Origin: Actinernus sp. WN-2022
Taxonomy: Eukaryota; Cnidaria; Anthozoa; Actiniaria; Actinernidae
Assembly: GCA_030867875.1 (NCBI GenBank)
Contig: JAOWCC010001634.1
Location: 140,078,365-140,142,364, forward strand
Length of the DNA: 64,000 nucleotides
Direction: 5' to 3'
Position numbers and translations under genes: made by a program. Position 1 is the stretch's first letter. Each line of letters starts with the position of its first letter. The notes under the pieces were generated by a model. The model saw only the letters and a program-made list of their open reading frames with translations. It did not search any database and was not told the DNA's origin. Positions 50,382 through 63,400 of this stretch are shown here, piece after piece.

Positions 50382-51666
50382 TGTCACAGCGATTTCGCCC
50401 CCCAGTGAATTCCCCCCCCCGGGGCGAGATCGCTAGTGAATTCGCCCTCCCCGGGGCGAGATCGCTAGTGAATTCACCCCCCTTCAGTGAATTCGCCCCC
50501 CCTAGGGGGGGGGGGGGGGGGGGGGGGGGGCGAAATCGCTAGTTAATTGTACTCGTAATTCTTATTGAAATCGCCCCGCCTCAGAAAATAGAGGCAGTAG
50601 ATGTCAACGCACTGAATAAAAAGTGTTTTTTTTATAAAACTAAAGTATTTTTTTAATAAAATGAAGTGTAAGACCCCTACTGCTACTGACTACAAAAATA
50701 CGCGAGTCGGTAACACTCCTTTTCTTCGGAAAGTCATTTCAAATTCTTCCCGGAATTGAATTAATTGTACTGCTAGAACTGTACTGCAAAACTTACCGCC
50801 GTTTTATCTTCTCATTAGTTAATAAGTTGTTTATCCAGAAAGGTTTTCCTAGTTAGAACTGATCTAATTACCGAATTAACAAGCACCGTTAGCTCAATTG
50901 AAATAGAACAAAGCACGCGAGTCGGTAACGCTCCTTCAAAGTTCTTTCGAAATAGATGGATCGACGCGAGCATTAACGGGTTATCAAAATCTTACATAGC
51001 ACGATAATTACGACAACTTCATTATGGTTTTCATGCATGAAAAAAATCATCAGACTATTTGGCAGTTGTTTCCAAATACGAGTTCCACTCGCTACAAGCT
51101 AAAGTAAGTTTTAAAACTTCCCGCCGTTTTAGATCCTGATTAGTTCATTGCTGCTTGTTTATTCAGGACGTTTTCACGCGAGTCGGTAACACTTCCTTTA
51201 TTCGGCAAAGTCTTTTCAAAGTAGGCGGATTTACGGGTCCCACAATAATTACATCATCTACATGTTGGCTTCAGGCAAGAAATACTAACAACTAATCATT
51301 CGAAGATTGCAGAATCCCTTGTCGAGTTTCTTGTTGCACTGCTCGCGCGAATGAAAATTGTAGCGTTTACCGTAGCTTTACGTTTACCGTAACGAATTTT
51401 GTCGAAGAAAAGTGAAGCGTGAATTTTAAAATAAAATTGAATTACATGCCTTTCTACACATTACTGATACCTTTTTACCGTACTATTCTCCACGTCCAAT
51501 ACATTACAGTAGTAATAATAAGGAAAACATGTATTCGTAACCTTTTAAAAGGTTGAAGGGGAGGGGGGGCGAAATCGCTAGAGGGGGGCGAGGAAGGAGG
51601 GGCGAAATCACTAGCGATTTCGCCCCCCGGGGGGCGAATTCACGGGGGGGCGAAATCGCTGGTACA
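50382..51666. mobile_element. DNA element with G/C-rich ends, CCGG target duplication
   Basis: Ends TGTCACAGCGATTTCGCCCC and the inverse of GGGGCGAAATCGCTGGTACA, flanked by CCGG. Both ends carry multiple copies of GGGGCGAAATCGCTAG; a run of about 26 G lies at 50505-50530. The middle repeats the phrase GCGAGTCGGTAAC. No coding region. It interrupts a copy of the 47510-type repeat. Confidence 0.65.
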
Positions 51667-52170
51667 CCGGTTTAACACAATTAGCTTCTCGCTTGTGTTT
51701 CGTAATAATTACTTCCCAACAAACTACACTACACGAGCCTTGCCAACTACGCACAAACAGTTTATTTCTAATGAAAGTGACTGGTAACGAAACAACCACA
51801 AGTCGCTTTAGAATTCGCTTATGTTGTTGTTTATTCCTGTTTCACACAATTAGCTTGTACGCTTGTGTGTAATAATTACTTCCAAAGTTGACATTACTCT
51901 TCAGTATAGAAATATACAGCTCTTAAGTTCTAAGTATTGAGAGTCTGGTAAAGAAGTGACTCGGACTGGTAACGAAACGACTAGGAATTGGTAACGAAAC
52001 GACTTGAGTTGGTAACGAAGAGGTTGGTAACGAAAGCGACTGGTAACGAAACGACCGGTTACCATACCAGCTAGTATGACTCGTCACGGATGTTAAGACC
52101 ATAAGGCACGAGTGTTCTAGCTTGTGTAATAAGAGTAGCTTCTCTGGCCTTACGAATTGAAACGACCGCA
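51660..52170. repeat. Inverted copy of 47510-48010
   Basis: Opposite-strand copy including the end of the Penelope endonuclease coding region (frame HKLEHSCLMVLTSVTSHTS shadow). Confidence 0.75.
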
Positions 52171-52311
52171 ATTCGCTGGTATATATATAACTTCATTATC
52201 TTATTATTTCTATATTAATAGTGTCAATCATTTGTCATCTATTTCCTATATTTCGTAACCCATATTTCTAGTTAGTCACGTTCGCCAATGTAATAACATT
52301 TCTTCATATTA

Positions 52312-52345
52312 CCTGAAGAAGGCTGGTTTGGCCAGCCGAAATATC
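52312..52345 (+). ncRNA. Penelope-associated hairpin resembling a degenerate hammerhead core
   Basis: CTGAAGA, then a 6-bp stem GGCTGG/CCAGCC, then GAAA, the order of the hammerhead core. One extra A lies between CTGAAGA and the stem, and stem I is not clear. Penelope-like elements are known to carry hammerheads. A related motif lies at 41500-41540, minus strand. Confidence 0.3.
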
Positions 52346-52349
52346 GTTA

Positions 52350-53820
52350 TATAAACCTTGAAAATCTACGTTGTGTCGGCTTTGCTACTTTTAATAAAAT
52401 TAAGCACTGGAAATTTTCTCAAATGCGGAGAACTATTTAAATAGTATCTACTTTGTGAGCAAGTTAGCATGTAAATTGCTTATGCATTAATAAATGAAAA
52501 ATAATACTATAGTACTAATTAAATAATATTATGAAAATCAGGTCCTCCGCGAGTACAACCGTGCCTCCTGATCCACAAGTAGAGACTGGTAACTACAGTA
52601 CTGCAAATCGGTCAGCGGCAACGCTCATGAGCATATAAGGTTTTGGCGGGAGAAAAAAACTTCAATCAATCAATGCCAACGGTTCCACGACGAAGCACTT
52701 TCTGAGTGGTCTTTCCCTACAAAAGACGGTTAGCTGCTTGAAGAGCTAAGAACTCATCAAGACGTCGTGTGGACCCTAAATGGCTATTTATGGGCTGGTA
52801 TCCGTGGAGGAATACGAAACACTAAACAGTTCGAAGATGATACGACGGTAAGCCTTTTCCATCAGTTTTAAAGTAGTTCCTAATTTACCTACAAAGTAGA
52901 TATGTTGATCAGTAGGTCGCTTAATAATGCTAACAAAAAGTAAATGACTATGGACGAATTAACTATGGAAAAAAACGTATATACATGTGGCCAGAGACGG
53001 CAGAGTCCAACTGCTACAAACCGCTCTCTCACCTTGCTTGCCGAGCAGAGGAGTGAAAACACGAAGTCTCATTACAACTTAAATACACATCGGCGAGTCG
53101 AATTAAGGTTACTGGATACCTTCAAAAGTGATTTCCGCAAAAAAATATCAATGGAAAGGTTGATAACTGAAGAATACCAGTAAAACGTTATTTTATACGG
53201 AATTACTCTAGATTTAAAACTACAGTCACTTTAACCCGATGTCGAAGACGTTTATAAACGCGAATTACCAGCGCCGGGTTTTTATACTTACGAAGTAATT
53301 ACACTTGTGTCAAGTTAAGCGGTCATTGATCTTCAAAAGCGTGAATTATTGCAGTTTAAAGTCGAGTCATCGATTATTTTTGCCAAGCCATCACGCTTGG
53401 ACCGATATCTTTAAAACTAAAAACAAATCGGAAAAAAGCACACACGCTTATCGTAGAATCACTGGACGAAATTGAAAAAAATTCCGGTAAATTCTCATAT
53501 GCAATCAATTCACTTGAACTGCAGAAACGTTGAAAAATTGAAGCCGAGAAATCGGCATTAGAAGTTCAGGAACTGATTCACAGTTTTTTCACACCTACTT
53601 AGAGCGGCTTTCCGGACTCGACACCCATTCTCCAATCAGAAGCGACCTCCTGGAGTCTCCCAAAATTCCGCGGGAATAACTAAAGATGTAAATACCATTA
53701 GTTCTCCTTGTACTCTCTTGTTTTAATATCTGGGTTCCAGAGGATATTGTAATCTAGGAATTAGAGAAATATATATATTTGCCGAGATGAATATTGTACC
53801 TCATGACTTGAAAAAAAAAA
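52350..53820. other. Sequence upstream of LINE, possibly decayed 5' part
   Basis: No intact gene. Broken frames with Lys/Arg/Ser-rich residues at 52944-53183 and 53340-53680 could be a decayed ORF1, unproven. Confidence 0.35.
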
Positions 53821-53829
53821 GACGAAAAG

Positions 53830-54570
53830 GTGAACCGTCAGACTTTACGTTTTCATCTTAGCTTTCTTGGAAACAAATATTCTCTCGGCTGGCTCCTATC
53901 AATTCTTCTTTATGTTCAGATGTGGATCACTCGGCACGCAAGTGAAAATACGAAACCTTGTCGGGTTTTGCGAGAACTTCTGATTCGCAAGCACCTTGAT
54001 GAATTGCAAATTCTGTTAAAGAATACCTCCATTGATATTCTAGCCCTAAATGAAACAAGATTGGATAAAACAATTAATGATAACGAAGTTGCGATTGATG
54101 GCTATGACATAATTAGTAAAGATCGCAACACCAAAGGTGGTGGAGTTTGTTTTTATATTAGAAGTTAAATAAATTATAAAGAACGGAATGGGATTGGTAT
54201 TGACGAGCTTGAATGTATCACTGTTGAGATTAACAAACCCAAAACGAAACCAATTTTGATCACCAACTGGTACAGACCACCAGATTCCACTATTGATAAA
54301 ATTGATTCCTTTGAAGGAATACTAAGAAAATTGGATAGCGAGAACAAAGAATCGATTCTCCTTGGTGATTTTAATTGTGATTTTCTCTCAGGTAATTTTA
54401 TTTTAACAATAATACAGAAAAATTAAAATTCATTACTGTAGTTTATCAGTATACACAGCTTATTAAAGAAGAAACTCGGATCACCCAGTATTCTAAAACT
54501 CTTATTGATCATTTCTATACTAACAAACCGGAAAACTACATCGCATCTGGTGTTTTACATACTGGAATAT
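53830..54570 (+). pseudogene. LINE endonuclease domain (APE type), broken
   Basis: Frame encodes NTSIDILALNETRLDKTIND and GYDIISKDRNTKGGGVCFYI, the first blocks of an APE-like endonuclease, then a stop. A continuing frame gives ILITNWYRPPDS and ESILLGDFNCDFL. Several stops and shifts. Confidence 0.75.
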
Positions 54571-54875
54571 CTGACCATAGTCTAATTTATGTGATTAGAA
54601 AATTTAGTTACTCAAAAAATCCCACTAAGATAATTGAGACTAGGCAATTTAAATATTTTAATGAACGAGCATTTCTTGTAGATCTTGAAAGTATGCCGTG
54701 GGAAATAATTAGTTCTCTTGAAAATCCCAATGATATGTGGCAGTTATGGAAGAAAATGTTTCTGTCCGTTGTTGATATCCATGCTCCACTGAAACAAAGA
54801 AAGGTGAAAAGTAGTTACTCTCCCTGGTTAAACAGCAACCTTATGGATATGATGCGTGAGAGAGATTGTCTTTAA
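54571..54875 (+). pseudogene. LINE ORF2, linker between endonuclease and RT
   Basis: Encodes the end of the endonuclease (SGVLHTGISDHSLIYVI) and a linker with HAPLKQRKVKSSYSPWLNSN, typical of CR1/L2/Jockey elements. Ends with a stop at 54873. Confidence 0.7.
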
Positions 54876-55126
54876 AAAATTGCAATAATTAATAATTCTG
54901 AATTTGATTGGGGTATATTCAAGAGAGCTAAAAATGATGTTAATATGGCTATAAAACAAACAAAAAGGAGTATTTTAACACAATTATTCATAGTCATATT
55001 GGAGACATCAAGAAAACCTGGAATACTTTAAACAAAACGCTGTCACGAAAATCAAAGTCAACCAGCATCCATCAACTAGATATTAATGGGCAAATATATA
55101 CAGATAAAACTGAAATTGCAAATTGT

Positions 55127-56266
55127 ATGAATGAGCACTTTTGTTCTCTAGGATCATGTCTTGCTAATAGTATACCACCATCACAAGTACAACTAGAAAA
55201 CTATTTGCATTATAGTGAAGCAAGATTTAGATTTCCACATATAAATTGCAGCCAAGTGAAGAACATTATTTTGAAACTTTCCTCCAATAAATCTTGTGGT
55301 ATTGATAAAATTTCAGCAAAATTAATCAGATTAGCCTGTCCAGTCATATTAACTTCTTTGACAAAGTTGTTTAATGAATCTCTCAGAACTGGAATTTTTC
55401 CTGACGACTGGAAAGTTGCTAAAGTATCACCAATTTATAAATCTGACTCAAAATCTAATCCAGAAAATTATAGACCTATTTCTGTCCTATCAGTTATAAG
55501 TAAGATTATGGAAAGGTTGACATATGATGCCCTTTACAAATATTTAGTAGACAATAATCTCTTAAATAAATTCCAATCAGGGTTTAGGTCATTGCATTCA
55601 ACATGTACTGCTCTCTTACAAGCCACTAACAGATGGTTACAGAATATGGATGGAGGTCTTTTGAATGGTGTGCTTTTCGTTGACTTAAAAAAAGCCTTTG
55701 ATACTGTTGATCACACAATTTTGTTGAGAAAATTGGAGTGTTATGGTGTCAGAGGAGAGGAACTAATTTGGTTTAAATCTTACCTCTCCAATCGATCACA
55801 GTATTGTTATGTTAATGGTATTTTATCAGACAACAAACCCATATCTTGTGGAGTGCCACAAGGATCGATTTTAGGCCCTCTTCTCTTTTTGATATACATA
55901 AATGATTTTCCTGATTCTTTAACACACTGTACTCCAGGTATGTTTGCAGATGACACATATATAACTACTGCAGATACTGATATCAAACGGATAGAAAAGC
56001 ATATTTTTGAGGATTTAAAACAAACTGAAAAATGGCTAATTGCCAATAAGTTAAGTTTCAATGACACTAAGACTAAATATATGGTAATAGGTTCAGCAAA
56101 TAGATTAAAACAGCTTGCTCCTAATCCGTCACCAAACTTCTATGGTCTACCTATTGAAAGGGTACAGGAATTTAAACTTCTTGGTGTATATTTAGACAAA
56201 AGTTTGTCCTTTAAAGCACACATTAAACATGTGATTGGCAAAGTATCAACTGGTTTGAATATGTAG
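55127..56266 (+). pseudogene. LINE reverse transcriptase, CR1/L2-like group
   Basis: 379-residue open frame with the RT blocks in order: NKSCGIDKISAKLIR, VSPIYKSDSKSNPENYRPIS, GFRSLHSTCTALL, FVDLKKAFDTVDH (catalytic Asp), GVPQGSILGPLLFLIYIN, and MFADDTYI (the FADD form of YxDD). The C-terminal region then shifts frame after 56266. By itself the RT core looks intact, but endonuclease and tail are broken, so the copy is dead. Confidence 0.85.
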
Positions 56267-56505
56267 ACGATAGAAGTGTATTACTTTGTGTATATCATTC
56301 CCTTATTGAGCCATATGTTGACTATTGCAGCACTGTTTGGGGAGGTTGTTGTAAGGGTCTAAAGGAAAAACTCCAAAAGCTTCAAAATAGAGCTGGGAGG
56401 ATTATTACTAAATCTGATTATACTGTGCGCTCTCATTTTATACGAGAACAATTAGATTGGCTTCCACTAGACAAAAGAAGATTAAAAACAGAATCAGTTA
56501 TGATG
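56267..56505 (+). pseudogene. LINE ORF2 C-terminal region
   Basis: Encodes LIEPYVDYCSTVWGG and LQNRAGRIITKSDY in a shifted frame, related to the fragment at 19321-19613. It ends near WLPLDKRRLKT with the 3' end missing. Confidence 0.7.
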
Positions 56506-56509
56506 TGAT

Positions 56510-57440
56510 TGGCTAATGACAGTGCACAGTATATAATTCAAGCAGGTGATTGGCTAATGACAGCGCTTTATTGGTGACCACAGCACGTTGTGCGTTCAGT
56601 TGCACTAGAGCAGTTTTCACGTGACTGTCGGAAGTGTTTTGGTTTTGCGTTTAGTAAGCTATTGGCAGAGAAAATAAACCAACCAATCAGATTCCAAAGT
56701 AAAACCAAAAGCAAATTTGTTTTGGTTTTGCTTTGGTTTGTCATTGGCTTACAGGGAAGCCATTTATGAGTTACTTGTGATGACTAGCTCCTATATGTTT
56801 GTAAATCTGATACCGATTTTGTCCTGATTGACATAAACTTTTGCTTCGATTTTCTCGGCCAAAATAACTGAAAACATGACTATACATCTAGACGTTTGAT
56901 AAGTCAGATACATAATTCGTGTTTACATAAACTTTTACTTAACATTGTGACGTCATCTGTGCATATATTAGAGGACAGGTGCACGGTAAAATGTCATCTA
57001 TTTGCTAAACATTGCTCATTGTGTTTGTCGTCAGGAGTGAGGGATTACATTCATGTTGTGGATCTCGCAGTGGGACACCTGGCTGCGCTAAACAAAGTTC
57101 AAGAAAACTGGATGGAAGGTTAACTATTATACCACAACACTGCACTGAATAGAGCGGATTTCGTATGAGTGGGACAATCTACAGTGCTGACTACAGCACG
57201 GTTACCGTATGGGCATGCCGTGACATTGAAATGGTTTCCCATTGTTTTGGCCCTCCTGATCCAATCAAATCACAGAGTTACAGTACAGCACGGTTACGGA
57301 CATGCCGTAGTTTGTCCCACTCATACAACATCTGCTCTACCCTTACCCATAACCGTACTGTAACTTACTGTACCGTAACTCTGTAACTTGATTGGATGAG
57401 AAAGACAAAAGCAGTAGGGAAGCCATTTCAGTGTCACAGT
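56510..57440. other. Repeat-rich spacer
   Basis: Has a duplicated phrase GTGATTGGCTAATGACAG (56500, 56548), the repeat shared with 42180-42310, and inverted copies of GAGTGGGACAA/TTGTCCCACTC at 57165-57327. No gene supported. Confidence 0.5.
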
Positions 57441-57455
57441 CTTATGACTCTTGTT

Positions 57456-60400
57456 GGGAATTAGGTGGGCCGCTCTGTAGGGAATTAGGTGGGCCGCTCT
57501 GTAGGGAATTAGGTGGGCCGCTCTGTAGGGAATTAGGTGGGCCGCTCTGTAGGGAATTAGGTGGGCCGCTCTGTAGGGAATTAGGTGGGCCGCTCTGTAG
57601 GGAATTAGGTGGGCCGCTCTGTAGGGAATTAGGTGGGCCGCTCTGTAGGGAATTAGGTGGGCCGCTCTGTAGGGAATTAGGTGGGCCGCTCTGTAGGGAA
57701 TTAGGTGGGCAGCTCCCTTGGGAATTAGGTGGGCTGCTCTCTAGGGAATTAGGTGGGCCGCTCTCTAGGGAATTAGGTGGGCCGCTCACTAGGGAATTAG
57801 GTGGGCCGCTCTCTAGGGAATTAGGTGGGCCGCTCTCTAGGGAATTAGGTGGGCCGCTCTCTTGGGAATTAGGTGGGCCGCTCCCTTGGGAATTAGGTGG
57901 GCCGCTCTCTAGGGAATTAGGTGGGCTGCTCTCTTGGGAATTAGGTGGGCCGCTCTGTAGGGAATTAGGTGGGCCGCTCCCTTGGGAATTAGGTGGGCCG
58001 CTCTCTTGGGAATTAGGTGGGCCGCTCTCTAGGGAATTAGGTGGGCCGCTCTGTAGGGAATTAGGTGGGCCGCTCTGTAGGGAATTAGGTGGGCCGCTCC
58101 CTTGGGAATTAGGTGGGCCGCTCTCTTGGGAATTAGGTGGGCCGCTCTCTTGGGAATTAGGTGGGCCGCTCTCTTGGGAATTAGGTGGGCCGCTTCCTTG
58201 GGAATTAGGTGGGCCGCTCTCTAGGGAATTAGGTGGGCCGCTCTCTAGGGAATTAGGTGGGCCGCTCTCTAGGGAATTAGGTGGGCCGCTCTGTAGGGAA
58301 TTAGGTGGGCCGCTCTGTAGGGAATTAGGTGGGCCGCTCTGTAGGGAATTAGGTGGGCCGCTCTGTAGGGAATTAGGTGGGCCGCTCTCTTGGGAATTAG
58401 GTGGGCCGCTTCCTTGGGAATTAGGTGGGCCGCTCTGTAGGGGATAAGGTGGGCCGCTCTGTAGGGAATTAGGTGGGCCGCTCCCTTGGGAATTAGGTGG
58501 GCCGCTCTCTAGGGAATTAGGTGGGCCGCTCTGTAGGGAATTAGGTGGGCCGCTCTCTAGGGTATTAGGTGGGACGCTCTGTAGGGAATTAGGTGGGCCG
58601 CTCTCTAGGGAATTAGGTGGGCCGCTCTCTAGGGAATTAGGTGGGCCGCTCTCTAGGGAATTAGGTGGGCCGCTCTCTAGGGAATTAGGTGGGCCGCTCC
58701 CTTGGGAATTAGGTGGGCCGCTCTGTAGGGAATTAGGTGGGCCGCTCTGTAGGGAATTAGGTGGGCCGCTCTGTAGGGAATTAGGTGGGCCGCTCCCTTG
58801 GGAATTAGGTGGGCCGCTCTGTAGGGAATTAGGTGGGCCGCTCTGTAGGGAATTAGGTGGGCCGCTCTGTAGGGAATTAGGTGGGCTGCTCCCTTGGGAA
58901 TTAGGTGGGCCGCTCTGTAGGGAATAAGGTGGGCCGCTCTCTTGGGAATTAGGTGGGCCGCTCTCTAGGGAATTAGGTGGGCCGCTCTCTAGGGAATTTG
59001 GTGGGCCGCTCTCTAGGGAATTAGGTGGGCCGCTCTCTTGGGAATTAGGTGGGCCGCTCTGTAGGGAATTAGGTGGGCTGCTCCCTTGGGAATTAGGTGG
59101 GCTGCTCCCTTGGGAATTAGGTGGGCCGCTCTCTTGGGAATTAGGTGGGCCGCTCTGTAGGGAATTAGGTGGGCCGCTCTGTAGGGAATTAGGTGGGCCG
59201 CTCCCTTGGGAATTAGGTGGGCCGCTCTGTAGGGAATTAGGTGGGCTGCTCTGTAGGGAATTAGGTGGGCCGCTCTGTAGGGAATTAGGTGGGCCGCTCC
59301 CTTGGGAATTAGGTGGGCCGCTCTGTAGGGAATAAGGTGGGCCGCTCTGTAGGGAATTAGGTGGGCTGCTCCCTTGGGAATTAGGTGGGCCGCTCTCTAG
59401 GGAATTAGGTGGGCCGCTCTGTAGGGAATTAGGTGGGCCACTCTCTAGGGTATTAGGTGGGACGCTCTCTTGGGAATTAGGTGGGACGCTCTGTAGGGAA
59501 TTAGGTGGGCCGCTCTCTAGGGAATTAGGTGGGCCGCTCTCTAGGGAATTAGGTGGGCTGCTCCCTTGGGAATTAGGTGGGCCGCTCTCTTGGGAATTAG
59601 GTGGGCCGCTCTCTAGGGAATTTGGTGGGCCGCTCTCTAGGGAATTAGGTGGGCCGCTCTCTTGGGAATTAGGTGGGCCGCTCTGTAGGGAATTAGGTGG
59701 GCTGCTCCCTTGGGAATTAGGTGGGCCGCTCTCTTGGGAATTAGGTGGGCCGCTCTCTTGGGAATTATGTGGGCCGCTCTGTAGGGAATTAGGTGGGCCG
59801 CTCCCTTGGGAATTAGGTGGGCCGCTCTGTAGGGAATTAGGTGGGCCGCTCTGTAGGGAATTAGGTGGGCCGCTCCCTTGGGAATTAGGTGGGCCGCTCT
59901 GTAGGGTATTAGGTGGGCCGCTCTGTAGGGTATTAGGTGGGCCGCTCTGTAGGGTATTAGGTGGGCCGCTCTGTAGGGTATTAGGTGGGCCGCTCTGTAG
60001 GGTATTAGGTGGGCCGCTCTGTAGGGTATTAGGTGGGCCGCTCTGTAGGGTATTAGGTGGGCCGCTCTGTAGGGTATTAGGTGGGCCGCTCTGTAGGGTA
60101 TTAGGTGGGCCGCTCTGTAGGGTATTAGGTGGGCCGCTCTGTAGGGTATTAGGTGGGCCGCTCTGTAGGGTATTAGGTGGGCCGCTCTGTAGGGTATTAG
60201 GTGGGCCGCTCTGTAGGGTATTAGGTGGGCCGCTCTGTAGGGTATTAGGTGGGCCGCTCTGTAGGGTATTAGGTGGGCCGCTCTGTAGGGTATTAGGTGG
60301 GCCGCTCTGTAGGGTATTAGGTGGGCCGCTCTGTAGGGTATTAGGTGGGCCGCTCTGTAGGGTATTAGGTGGGCCGCTCTGTAGGGTATTAGGTGGGCCG

Positions 60401-63400
60401 CTCTGTAGGGTATTAGGTGGGCCGCTCTGTAGGGTATTAGGTGGGCCGCTCTGTAGGGTATTAGGTGGGCCGCTCTGTAGGGTATTAGGTGGGCCGCTCT
60501 GTAGGGTATTAGGTGGGCCGCTCTGTAGGGTATTAGGTGGGCCGCTCTGTAGGGTATTAGGTGGGCCGCTCTGTAGGGTATTAGGTGGGCCGCTCTCTAG
60601 GGTATTAGGTGGGCCGCTCTCTAGGGTATTAGGTGGGCCGCTCTCTAGGGTATTAGGTGGGCCGCTCTCTAGGGTATTAGGTGGGCCGCTCTCTAGGGTA
60701 TTAGGTGGGCCGCTCTCTAGGGTATTAGGTGGGCCGCTCTCTAGGGTATTAGGTGGGCCGCTCTCTAGGGTATTAGGTGGGCCGCTCTCTAGGGTATTAG
60801 GTGGGCCGCTCTCTAGGGTATTAGGTGGGCCGCTCTCTAGGGTATTAGGTGGGCCGCTCTCTAGGGTATTAGGTGGGCCGCTCCCTTGGGAATTAGGTGG
60901 GCCGCTCTGTAGGGAATTAGGTGGGCCGCTCTGTAGGGAATTAGGTGGGCCGCTCTGTAGGGAATTAGGTGGGCCGCTCTGTAGGGAATTAGGTGGGCCG
61001 CTCTGTAGGGAATTAGGTGGGCCGCTCCCTTGGGAATTAGGTGGGCCGCTCTGTAGGGAATTAGGTGGGCCGCTCTCTTGGGAATTAGGTGGGACGCTCT
61101 GTAGGGAATTAGGTGGGCCGCTCCCTTGGGAATTAGGTGGGCCGCTCTCTTGGGAATTAGGTGGGCCGCTCTCTTGGGAATTAGGTGGGCCGCTCCCTTG
61201 GGAATAAGGTGGGCCGCTCTGTAGGGAATAAGGTGGGCCGCTCTCTTGGGTATTAGGTGGGCCGCTCTGTAGGGAATTAGGTGGGCCGCTCTGTAGGGAA
61301 TTAGGTGGGCCGCTCCCTTGGGAATTAGGTGGGCCGCTCTGTAGGGAATAAGGTGGGCCGCTCTGTAGGGAATAAGGTGGGCCGCTCTCTTGGGTATTAG
61401 GTGGGCCGCTCTCTTGGGTATTAGGTGGGCCGCTCTCTAGGGTATTAGGTGGGCCGCTCTCTAGGGTATTAGGTGGGCCGCTCTGTAAGGAATTAGGTGG
61501 GCCGCTCTGTAGGGAATTAGGTGGGCCGCTCTGTAGGGAATTAGGTGGGCCGCTCCCTTGGGAATTAGGTGGGCCGCTCTGTAGGGAATTAGGTGGGCCG
61601 CTCTCTAGGGAATTAGGTGGGCCGCTCTGTAGGGAATTAGGTGGGACGCTCTGTAGGGAATTAGGTGGGACGCTCTGTAGGGTATTAGGTGGGACGCTCT
61701 CTTGGGTATTAGGTGGGCCGCTCTCTTGGGTATTAGGTGGGCCGCTCTCTAGGGAATTAGGTGGGCCGCTCTCTAGGGAATTAGGTGGGCCGCTCCCTTG
61801 GGAATTAGGTGGGCCGCTCTGTAGGGAATTAGGTGGGCCGCTCTGTAGGGAATTAGGTGGGCCGCTCTGTTGGGAATTAGGTGGGCCGCTCCCTTGGGAA
61901 TTAGGTGGGCCGCTCTGTAGGGAATTTGGTGGGCCGCTCTCTAGGGAATTAGGTGGGCCGCTCTCTAGGGAATTAGGTGGGCCGCTCTGTAGGGAATTAG
62001 GTGGGCTGCTCCCTAGAGAATTAGGTGGGCCGCTCTCTTGGGAATTAGGTGGGCCGCTCTCTTGGGAATTAGGTGGGCCGCTCTGTAGGGAATTAGGTGG
62101 GCCGCTCCCTTGGGAATTAGGTGGGCCGCTCTGTAGGGAATTAGGTGGGCCGCTCTGTAGGGAATTAGGTGGGCCGCTCCCTTGGGAATTAGGTGGGCCG
62201 CTCTGTAGGGTATTAGGTGGGCCGCTCCCTTGGGTATTAGATGGGCCGCTCTGTAGGGTATTAGGTGGGCCGCTCTCTTGGGTATTAGGTGGGCCGCTCT
62301 CTAGGGAATTAGGTGGGCCGCTCTCTAGGGAATTAGGTGGGCCGCTCTCTAGGGTATTAGGTGGGCCGCTCCCTTGGGAATTAGGTGGGCCGCTCTGTAG
62401 GGAATTAGGTGGGCCGCTCTCTAGGGAATTAGGTGGGCCGCTCTCTAGGGAATTAGGTGGGCCGCTCCCTTGGGAATTAGGTGGGCCGCTCTCTTGGGAA
62501 TTAGGTGGGCCGCTCTGTAGGGAATTAGGTGGGCCGCTCTGTAGGGAATAAGGTGGGCCGCTCTGTAGGGAATAAGGTGGGCCGCTCTCTTGGGTATTAG
62601 GTGGGCCGCTCTGTAGGGAATTAGGTGGGCCGCTCTGTAGGGAATTAGGTGGGCCGCTCCCTTGGGAATTAGGTGGGCCGCTCTGTAGGGAATAAGGTGG
62701 GCCGCTCTGTAGGGAATAAGGTGGGCCGCTCTCTTGGGTATTAGGTGGGCCGCTCTCTTGGGTATTAGGTGGGCCGCTCTGTAGGGAATTAGGTGGGCCG
62801 CTCTCTTGGGTATTAGGTGGGCCGCTCTCTAGGGTATTAGGTGGGCCGCTCTCTAGGGAATTAGGTGGGCCGCTCTCTAGGGAATTAGGTGGGCCGCTCC
62901 CTTGGGAATTAGGTGGGCCGCTCTGTAGGGAATTAGGTGGGCCGCTCTGTAGGGAATTAGGTGGGCCGCTCTCTAGGGAATTAGGTGGGCCGCTCTGTAG
63001 GGAATAAGGTGGGCTGCTCTGTAGGGAATAAGGTGGGCCGCTCTCTTGGGAATTAGGTGGGCCGCTCTGTAGGGAATAAGGTGGGCCGCTCTGTAGGGAA
63101 TAAGGTGGGCCGCTCTCTTGGGTATTAGGTGGGCCGCTCTCTTGGGAATTAGGTGGGCCGCTCTCTTGGGAATTAGGTGGGCCGCTGTCTAGGGAATTAG
63201 GTGGGCCGCTCTGTAGGGAATTAGGTGGGCCGCTCTGTAGGGAATTAGGTGGGCCGCTCTGTAGGGAATTAGGTGGGCCGCTCTGTAGGGAATTAGGTGG
63301 GCTGCTCCCTTGGGAATTAGGTGGGCCGCTCTGTAGGGAATAAGGTGGGCCGCTCTGTAGGGAATTAGGTGGGCCGCTCTGTAGGGAATTAGGTGGGCCG

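Noticed and set aside
57392..58447. 351-residue open frame of ELGGPLCR repeats
   Set aside because: A by-product of a 24-bp satellite; other units have in-frame stops and no splice or start context supports a gene.
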